DNA from: Pseudomonadota bacterium
GTDB taxonomy: Bacteria > Pseudomonadota > Gammaproteobacteria > Burkholderiales > Methylophilaceae
Assembly (NCBI GenBank): GCA_020053735.1
Contig: JAGVMP010000019.1
Location: forward strand, 62,001-126,000
DNA: 64,000 nt
Direction of reading: 5' to 3'
The notes under the pieces are model-generated. The model did no database searches, had not been told where the DNA came from, and was given only the letters and a program-made list of their open reading frames with translations. This document shows, piece after piece, positions 57,874 to 64,000 of this stretch; the stretch's first letter is position 1, and each line of letters starts with the position of its first letter. A program made the position numbers and the translations under genes.

Positions 57874-58677
57874 TTACTTAAAAAGTTGTTTTACAACCTT
57901 AAAAAAATCTAGAGTGACTCTTAATGTGAATACAATCGAGGATAGCACGATGGATAAATACTGCCCCTGTTTATAGAAATGAGAAGTCTGTAATTTTAGA
58001 ACCGCCCTACGAGCCTTTAATTGGTTTTTCCAGTTAATCTTATCCCTAACTCTGTACTCAAAAAGAATTTCGGGCAAACAAGCAAATTTACTAGTCTCAT
58101 AACTACGTAAAAGTAATTCACAATCCTCAGAATAATAAGATTGTGGAATTTTATATTTATATTTTTTGAACCAGACCAACCTACCCATCCATGTAGGGTG
58201 AGGCATGTAAAACCCATGCCAAGGTTTTGCACATATTTGTTGGTGAGTTAAAGCAGACGGCAAATTTCCAACAATTTTATTTTTGCTGTTAATTGTCAAA
58301 GTGCGGGCCGCAACTAAATCTAGACTTAAATCTGCTTCAAGAGCATCTAGTTGCATTTTAAAACGCTCTGGTCTTGATATGTCATCCTGATCCATGCGCG
58401 CAAAATATTGGCCTTTTGCTAAATCTATTGCCTGATTTAATCTTGCGGCTAAGCCTTTATTCAAACCGTCTTTTAAAATTGTAATGCGCGCATCTTTAAT
58501 TGATTTAATAGTGTCAATTGCATTATCAGTCGAGCCATCATCAATAACAAAAAGCTCCCAATTTGTATAAGTTTGCGCAATAATTGAATTAACCGCTTCA
58601 ACCAAATACTCACCCGCATTGTAAATAGGCATAGCAACTGTAATTAAGGGTGAAGTATCTTTTTGATTATTTTTCAT
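57874..58677 (-). CDS. GT2 glycosyltransferase
   Basis: A 267-residue GT2 transferase from ATG 58677. VAMPIYNAGEYLVEAVNSI at the start, VIDDGSTDN, GKGLAxRLNQA-like stretch and MDQDDISRP (metal-binding Asp pair) are intact, followed by an unusual C-terminus with a hydrophobic segment near the end. The first 11 bases overlap the preceding epimerase gene, so the two are translationally coupled. The longer upstream frame up to 58719 lies inside that gene. Confidence 0.87.
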   Translation of the reverse strand: MKNNQKDTSPLITVAMPIYNAGEYLVEAVNSIIAQTYTNWELFVIDDGSTDNAIDTIKSIKDARITILKDGLNKGLAARLNQAIDLAKGQYFARMDQDDISRPERFKMQLDALEADLSLDLVAARTLTINSKNKIVGNLPSALTHQQICAKPWHGFYMPHPTWMGRLVWFKKYKYKIPQSYYSEDCELLLRSYETSKFACLPEILFEYRVRDKINWKNQLKARRAVLKLQTSHFYKQGQYLSIVLSSIVFTLRVTLDFFKVVKQLFK

Positions 58678-59602
58678 TTCCAAAGTGCCATTCCACAGTT
58701 TTCTCAATGCCATTATCAATGCTTACTCTAGGCATCCATCCTGTATCTAACTTCAGCTTAGAGGAATCTAAAATATTTACTTTTACATCAAACAAACGTT
58801 CTGGCAAATGTTCTGCAAGAATATCGGCTCCGTATTTTTTCAAAATTATGCTAAGTTTTTCTATAATTTCTAAGTTTGATAAACCTATACCAGAGCCTAT
58901 ATTGTATATTTCCGAAGCTTTGCCGTATAACAGTGCACTTACTATACCTACAGCCAAATCTGAAACTTCAATGTAATCTCTCACTGTTCCCGCTCTGCCA
59001 AAAATTTTAATCGCTTTACCTTCTTTTGCAGTGGCAATAGCGGTGGCAATAAACCCTTGCCCCATAAAAGGCTTTTGCCCAGGGCCATAGGCATTAGCGG
59101 GTCTTACTACAGTAAAATTTAGCGCATGGGTAATGCCGTACAAATAGGCATAACTCTCCAGCGTGAGTTTAGTTAACCCATAGGGGGAAATTGGATGCTT
59201 TGAATGACTTTCTAAAATTGGAAAACCTACAGCTTCCCCATACACAGTACCGCCAGATGACACTAGCAACACTTTACGACCTCTTTTGGCTGCTTCAGCA
59301 AAAAGTTGTACTGTCGGTGTCAGGTTTTGTTGTAAATCAGCTAGCGGATTCTCAAACGATGTATTAGGTACAGTCGCATACGCCAAATGAATAATTTCAT
59401 CATGCGTATCCAATAATTTACAAATAAATTCGTAATCACCAAAATCACCGCTGACATAATTTAAATTATGTGTCTGAATTAGCGGCGGCGCTTTCGATCT
59501 CCCCATTACTGTAACACCACGTCCTGTCTCAATGAGTAAAGGGATTATATGCGAGCCTATAAAACCAGCACCACCAATTACCAATGTTTTAATTTGATTC
59601 AT
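58667..59602 (-). CDS. NAD-dependent nucleotide-sugar epimerase
   Basis: A 311-residue SDR enzyme with VIGGAGFIGSHIIPLL at the start, catalytic YGLTK near residue 149 and the VRPANAYGPGQ motif. It is likely a UDP-hexose(NAc) 4-epimerase of the WbpP/Gne type that supplies a precursor for the second polysaccharide. It is immediately downstream of the fucosyltransferase gene and overlaps the following GT2 gene by 11 bases. Confidence 0.88.
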   Translation of the reverse strand: MNQIKTLVIGGAGFIGSHIIPLLIETGRGVTVMGRSKAPPLIQTHNLNYVSGDFGDYEFICKLLDTHDEIIHLAYATVPNTSFENPLADLQQNLTPTVQLFAEAAKRGRKVLLVSSGGTVYGEAVGFPILESHSKHPISPYGLTKLTLESYAYLYGITHALNFTVVRPANAYGPGQKPFMGQGFIATAIATAKEGKAIKIFGRAGTVRDYIEVSDLAVGIVSALLYGKASEIYNIGSGIGLSNLEIIEKLSIILKKYGADILAEHLPERLFDVKVNILDSSKLKLDTGWMPRVSIDNGIEKTVEWHFGNEK

Positions 59603-60481
59603 CTACAATCTTATCCAACCAGCAGGAATCAAATCACTGGCATCAGTTGGCTTAGAAAACCATTGCTTGGGAGCAATAACAATTTTTTCAGTATTCTGGT
59701 TAAGCCAGGCGCCCCACCAACTAAATGAACTATTAGCAATAATATTGTGCTTACATAAGCTCATCAAACGCATGTCGTTATAACTTTCTTGGTTTGTATT
59801 ATGGTCTATAAAAAAAACTGATGAATCAATATTCAAATTAGCTTTTACCCACGCAATATCATCAGAAAATACAAAAAAATGCGGTTGAATAACATGAGCA
59901 GTTACATAATCAATGGCAGCCCGATAATAATCAAGAGAACATAAACCGTGTGTGGCTGTGGTTTTAGGGCTATTTGCGTAATCACCACGTCGCACATGCA
60001 AACTTACCGCATTTACTTGCGAGATATGTGTAGAAATTTCGTTATTTTTTATGGAAAGAGGCAACTTAAAAGTAAAATTGGCACGAATTTCGTCTGAGAA
60101 TCCCATGAAGTACTTTTCACTCTGCCAATACCCTTCTAAATAAATATTACCTTTCAACTGATTTATGCCGTCCCAATAATTAAAATAGGGCTCAACCACA
60201 TAATTTCGATGTCTAAACTGTTTAAGTTGAGGCCTTCTAAATATCCGCCTCATTAACCTATTTTTTTGCCAACCCAAAATGAGTTTTAAATCGCTAACTG
60301 AAGCTATTTCTACACTTACATTAAATAGCCTATCAAGCTCAAAACCTTGATGCAGCTTATATTCAGAAAAGTCACTAGTATCAACTTTTAATGCCTTATC
60401 TAGTCTCAGCGAAAGTGCGCGAGCTGCAGCATATTGAAACATTTGATTTCCAAGTCCGCCAATGATATTTGAAATTAACAT
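59603..60481 (-). CDS. alpha-1,2-fucosyltransferase (GT11)
   Basis: A 292-residue GT11 enzyme. N-terminal GGLGNQMFQYAAARAL, the central donor motif HVRRGDY near residue 165, FFVFSDD and the C-terminal NSSFSWWGAWLN are all present. It transfers fucose from GDP-fucose to a galactose-like acceptor; no GDP-fucose synthesis genes are in this window. It follows a GT2 gene by two bases in the minus-strand operon. Confidence 0.92.
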   Translation of the reverse strand: MLISNIIGGLGNQMFQYAAARALSLRLDKALKVDTSDFSEYKLHQGFELDRLFNVSVEIASVSDLKLILGWQKNRLMRRIFRRPQLKQFRHRNYVVEPYFNYWDGINQLKGNIYLEGYWQSEKYFMGFSDEIRANFTFKLPLSIKNNEISTHISQVNAVSLHVRRGDYANSPKTTATHGLCSLDYYRAAIDYVTAHVIQPHFFVFSDDIAWVKANLNIDSSVFFIDHNTNQESYNDMRLMSLCKHNIIANSSFSWWGAWLNQNTEKIVIAPKQWFSKPTDASDLIPAGWIRL

Positions 60482-60483
60482 TT

Positions 60484-61368
60484 TTATGAGAATGGCTTAA
60501 ATAACTTAATTAAAATACGTTGAAATTGAAACACGTGGTCTAGAAATATTTTTATGGGAATTAATGCAATTAGTATTAATTTTTCTATGCCATGCGAATA
60601 ATTCAAGTATCCCTTAGCATTGCCCAGGCTGTTAAATAGAGTTCTTAGTATTAAAACATCTAATAACTTTAGTAACATTGGCTTTTGTTTGGCAACGCCT
60701 TCACTAGTAGAGTGAATTCTTTTGTAGATAAATATATTATCTATAGATAGAAATTGAATGTTATTTAACCAATCAAACAAGGCGTAATAGTCGTGCTTAT
60801 ACTGGATTAGATTAGCATCTCTGAAATCTTCTTTTCTGAACAAGGAATAAAATAGATTGGCTTTGCCCTTACCTTCAAACTCTAGAAAGAAATTTACTTT
60901 TCTTTTTAGAATACTGCCTGAAAAATCAAATAAATTTTTTGTTGCTGGGTGTGATATACGCCTAGACAACTCATCAATATGTACCACTCTCCCGAATACC
61001 GCCGCTTTTTTGTTCTTACATATCTCATTATATAAAGAGCATAACCATGAGCTGTCCCATACATCATCACATGCAGCCCACATAAAGTAATCACACCTTG
61101 CTTGATTCAAAACAAACTGAAAGTTTCGCATTGCGCCTAAATTTTCGTCCTGTCTAATATATCGTACACGTAAGTCTTGCTCAGCATATTTTCGACATAT
61201 AGGCTCGGTAGCATCCGTAGAAGCATTATCCGAAATTATCAATTCAAAATCTTTGAATGTTTGCGCTAAAAGTGAATCAATAGCTTGTTTGATATAAGCT
61301 TCACCATTATAAACTGGCATAGCGATGCTCACTATGGGAACTCCCAATGTTTCGTTAGCGGATTTCAT
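60484..61368 (-). CDS. GT2 glycosyltransferase
   Basis: A 294-residue GT2 transferase with IAMPVYNGEAYIKQAIDSL at the start, IISDNASTDAT, the metal-binding WAACDDVWD near residue 98, and a C-terminal amphipathic or hydrophobic segment that may attach it to the membrane. It is followed by the fucosyltransferase after two bases. It lies 68 bp downstream of the methyltransferase gene. The sugar is unknown. Confidence 0.87.
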   Translation of the reverse strand: MKSANETLGVPIVSIAMPVYNGEAYIKQAIDSLLAQTFKDFELIISDNASTDATEPICRKYAEQDLRVRYIRQDENLGAMRNFQFVLNQARCDYFMWAACDDVWDSSWLCSLYNEICKNKKAAVFGRVVHIDELSRRISHPATKNLFDFSGSILKRKVNFFLEFEGKGKANLFYSLFRKEDFRDANLIQYKHDYYALFDWLNNIQFLSIDNIFIYKRIHSTSEGVAKQKPMLLKLLDVLILRTLFNSLGNAKGYLNYSHGIEKLILIALIPIKIFLDHVFQFQRILIKLFKPFS

Positions 61369-61436
61369 TTATAACCTAGTCAAATGTCTAAACTTGATTT
61401 AACTGCTAATAATCTAAATTGTAATTAACTAAAAAG

Positions 61437-62252
61437 TTAATTTTTAATTATAAGACCTTGACCAGTTGGCAATGTAAGAATCCCTACCCCTTTGCTAGAA
61501 GCAAATTTATCCATACCATTTTTTTGTGCCTCATGGCTTGGCCACGCATAATCGTCCAAAAGCACAATCGCACCTGGAACTAACTTATCCCAAAAATAGC
61601 TAATTGCTTCTATTTCTGGTATCACACAATTCATATCTAATGATAAGTAAGAAATTTTATCGGATTCTACTAATGATAGAGTTTCGGGAACAATTCCCTT
61701 TATTAGTCTAGCGTTAGGGAATTTACTAAAGGCCTTCAAAGCTATATCAAACACAGGCTTATATTGCCCCATTTTCCATGAAGCATCTAAATTATCCTTT
61801 TGGAAGGATTGTTTTAAAACACTTATTTCTTCTTCTGTTAGATACTTTTCTGAGAATCCCTCATAAGTATCTAATAACCAAAATTTAATGTCCTCCCTAG
61901 CCTCAAATTTTAGATAATCCATGACTATCCTTGAAATAAAGCCTTTATTGACTCCACACTCAACGAAATCACCCTTATTTTTTATTGCTACAGATCCAGC
62001 CCAGCATGCCACATGGCACCTCCATCGTATTGCGGCATCCACATATAGACCATCGTCAACTGCTTTCTGATAAGCATTTAAAAAATCAGGTTCGAACAAA
62101 GAAGATATATTTTTATTGGTTATAAGAGCATCTTCTGCATATGTAGCCTTAAATGGAACAATTACAGGTAACCTTTTAGCCGCTTGATAAATAATTCTAG
62201 CAACTATGCCTAAAACTGGAGTGCTCAGAATTATGCTTTTTATTTTTTCCAT
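61437..62252 (-). CDS. TylF/MycF-like methyltransferase
   Basis: A 271-residue SAM-dependent methyltransferase of the TylF/macrocin O-methyltransferase family (PF05711): VECGVNKGFISRIVMDYL (SAM motif I, near residue 100), FWLLDTYEGF, LDMNCVIPEIEAISYFW and the acidic VLLDDYAW metal-binding segment. It probably methylates a hydroxyl of the second polysaccharide. The gene overlaps the upstream flippase gene by 13 bases. Confidence 0.85.
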   Translation of the reverse strand: MEKIKSIILSTPVLGIVARIIYQAAKRLPVIVPFKATYAEDALITNKNISSLFEPDFLNAYQKAVDDGLYVDAAIRWRCHVACWAGSVAIKNKGDFVECGVNKGFISRIVMDYLKFEAREDIKFWLLDTYEGFSEKYLTEEEISVLKQSFQKDNLDASWKMGQYKPVFDIALKAFSKFPNARLIKGIVPETLSLVESDKISYLSLDMNCVIPEIEAISYFWDKLVPGAIVLLDDYAWPSHEAQKNGMDKFASSKGVGILTLPTGQGLIIKN

Positions 62253-63727
62253 GAAAAAATCCTTTTATGTAATTTAAAGACTGTGTAAATAGACACTAAG
62301 AGTGTTGTTATCCCTACTGAAATTAACCATATCACTTCAGCAGCTTTTGTCATATTTGAAGGGTGGACAAGCGAAAATATAGCTACAACCATACACGCAG
62401 CTAAAAATGGTACTAAAACGTCATATAAGTACCATGACCACTTCTCTTTCGGTAACAAACGTTTATGCATAAAATGAATAGCTATTAATACATAGCAAAT
62501 GTTTAATATTGCCCATACTGAAGAGGCGCCAAGAATACCATATCGTGGCGTTATCCAAACCAGCGCAGGTACAGTAATGACGACAGCTATCAAATTCACT
62601 ATAATGGAAAAGTTTACCCACCCGTAAGCAAGCTGAAGCATATAAGGTACATACATCAATGCATTAAGTGCGGCCCCTATAACTAAAACCTGTACTATTG
62701 GGTATAGTTTATCAACGAGTATGGGATTGCCAGTCCACAAAAGTAGCACATTCTTTCCAAAAAAAAGCAACATAAGTGCAGCAGGAATAACTACTACAGC
62801 AACTAGCTGAGCAGCTTGATGGTAAGCAATGATTAAATTATCTTTTTCTTTTTTTGCAACTAACTCAGTAAAACGTGGGTAAAAAGATTGCGAAATTGGA
62901 GCTGCTAATAAATACAAAACCCCAGATATGGATGCAGCTAAAGTATAGTAACCAAATAATTCTAAAGACAGCAATTTAGACAAAAGCATCTTATCTGTTT
63001 GCAACAGCATTAATGATAAAAAAGTACTGAAAATCATACCTCTAGCGAATCCCCAAACCTCTTTTAAAGCTTCAATAGAAAATTTTGGTGTGATTTTTGG
63101 TGATGGGATAATTTTATAGACAACTATAGCAAGAATAATAATAGAAAAAATTGAAACGACACCTTGCCATAGAAAAAAAGCCTCAATAGTAGGTGATATC
63201 CATATCAAAACACCTAATACACCAAAGCTACGAAATGTTGCCAAACAAGCATTCACGACATTGAATAGCACTTGCCTTTGTAAACCTAATATTGCGCCTC
63301 TATACAAACTCTCGACAAAACGGAGTGCTACCACTACACCCATTATGCATATAGCATAAACAACTTTTTCTAGCGGTAACTTTTCAGCTTGTAGCCAATT
63401 GCTAGAAAGCCAAGTGGCTGATATCCAGATGCTTAGTGCAATTGCTACAGCCAAAGTACAACAAATAATTTCAAGGCTACGCAACAAGTCACAAATGTAC
63501 TGAATACTATGAGCGCCTGCTGTATAACGTGTCATTTCTCTATTTAAGGTAGGTGTCATACCCAAGTCGAGTAATGTCAGCCATGCCTGAAGTATTGCAA
63601 ATACACCAATAAGACCATACGCTTCTATACCTAGATATTTGACATATAGAGGTATAAAAGCAATACCCATCAAGGCAACCCAACCTTGACCGAGGTAGTT
63701 TGCAACAACATTTTTCTTTAAGGACAT
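62240..63727 (-). CDS. polysaccharide flippase (Wzx/MOP family)
   Basis: A 495-residue integral membrane protein with about fourteen hydrophobic segments and a Polysacc_synt pattern (KKNVVANYLGQGWVALMGIAFIPLYVKYLG at the N-terminus, LLLQTDKMLLSKLLSLELFGYYTLA in the middle). It is the second flippase of the window and presumably serves the second polysaccharide. It overlaps the methyltransferase gene downstream and follows the partial gene at the right edge after 19 bp. Confidence 0.9.
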   Translation of the reverse strand: MSLKKNVVANYLGQGWVALMGIAFIPLYVKYLGIEAYGLIGVFAILQAWLTLLDLGMTPTLNREMTRYTAGAHSIQYICDLLRSLEIICCTLAVAIALSIWISATWLSSNWLQAEKLPLEKVVYAICIMGVVVALRFVESLYRGAILGLQRQVLFNVVNACLATFRSFGVLGVLIWISPTIEAFFLWQGVVSIFSIIILAIVVYKIIPSPKITPKFSIEALKEVWGFARGMIFSTFLSLMLLQTDKMLLSKLLSLELFGYYTLAASISGVLYLLAAPISQSFYPRFTELVAKKEKDNLIIAYHQAAQLVAVVVIPAALMLLFFGKNVLLLWTGNPILVDKLYPIVQVLVIGAALNALMYVPYMLQLAYGWVNFSIIVNLIAVVITVPALVWITPRYGILGASSVWAILNICYVLIAIHFMHKRLLPKEKWSWYLYDVLVPFLAACMVVAIFSLVHPSNMTKAAEVIWLISVGITTLLVSIYTVFKLHKRIFSWKK

Positions 63728-63746
63728 ACTTACAATAAATAAAAAT

Positions 63747-64000
63747 TTAACTTATACGCTTTAAATATCCATCTGAAGCAACCGTAATCATTAATTTTTG
63801 GTGGATTTCTTTGTTTATTTCAAATTCTGGATGTGACTTAAGATACTCCCACACAGCTGTTTTAGGATTATTTCCTTTGGTCCATGGGCGATCTGGATAA
63901 GCATCCTCCGACATATCCTCTATTAAAGTATCAAAAACCACACAGTAACTTCCTTTAGTAGTTAGAGGTGCATAAGCCTCTAGTTCCGCAATTACATGCT
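63747..64000 (-). CDS. CmcI/cephalosporin-hydroxylase-like methyltransferase, 5' end outside window
   Basis: An open frame runs from the right edge to a stop at 63747-63749, giving the last 84 residues of a CmcI-family class I methyltransferase (YCVVFDTLIEDM, DRPWTKGNNPKTAVWEYL, ITVASDGYLKRI). Members occur in polysaccharide clusters next to TylF-like enzymes. The start lies outside the window. The internal GTG at 63941 is not a plausible start. Confidence 0.82.
   Translation of the reverse strand, partial: HVIAELEAYAPLTTKGSYCVVFDTLIEDMSEDAYPDRPWTKGNNPKTAVWEYLKSHPEFEINKEIHQKLMITVASDGYLKRIS

Overview
The window looks like a betaproteobacterial chromosome, most likely a methylotroph of the Methylophilaceae (Methylotenera/Methylovorus type). 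This placement is inferred from gene content: an EpsA-type LuxR regulator and export genes resembling the Methylobacillus methanolan locus, a GlnT-type glutamine synthetase, and the housekeeping genes rlmB, rnr, mqo and infA. No rRNA, insertion sequence or CRISPR array was seen. One tRNA (Leu, anticodon CAG) is present.

Layout. (1) 1-4360: the 5' part of a DUF1996 exported protein cut by the left edge, then two c-di-GMP genes (a diguanylate cyclase and a PAS-GGDEF-EAL membrane protein). (2) 4535-16860, minus strand: a ten-gene operon headed by a clear guanidine-I (ykkC) riboswitch with an overlapping intrinsic terminator. It encodes an ABC importer (binding protein, permease, ATPase), a creatininase-family amidohydrolase, a GlnT-type glutamine synthetase, two DUF1989 proteins (UAAP1/UAAP2, the carboxyguanidine deiminase family), a biotin-dependent urea/guanidine carboxylase and an allophanate hydrolase split into two genes. 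Together these read as uptake of guanidine, ATP-dependent carboxylation, deimination to allophanate, hydrolysis to ammonia and CO2, and capture of ammonia by glutamine synthetase. Homology alone would label this urea degradation; the riboswitch argues for guanidine. (3) 17154-24786: housekeeping block with an exported lactonase-like propeller, cspA with a near-perfect sigma70 promoter, infA, mqo, an OhrR/MarR regulator, rlmB, rnr and tRNA-Leu.

(4) 25298-51484: an exopolysaccharide locus. It holds a polyprenyl-phosphate hexose-1-phosphate transferase, galE, an ExeA-like ATPase, a WecG-STAS fusion, seven glycosyltransferases, an acetyltransferase, a Gfo/Idh/MocA-SDR fusion, a flippase and polymerase, a second DUF1996 protein with a Pro-Ala linker, and the export set (tyrosine kinase, chain-length protein, outer-membrane barrel, Wza-like exporter), ending in a small exported single-TM protein and the regulator epsA. 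Several genes belong to families that accompany exosortase systems, but no exosortase is visible in the window. (5) 51710-64000: hpt, galU and a second surface-polysaccharide locus (WbpM/CapD-like dehydratase, small sugar-1-phosphate transferase, glycosyltransferases, epimerases, an alpha-1,2-fucosyltransferase, a TylF-like methyltransferase, a second flippase and a CmcI-like gene running off the right edge). Two initiating transferases and two flippases imply two separate polysaccharides.

The strongest observations are the riboswitch-controlled guanidine operon with embedded creatininase and glnT genes, a ~140-bp palindromic element inside that operon, two unusual fusion genes, and a small sortase-substrate-like protein next to epsA.
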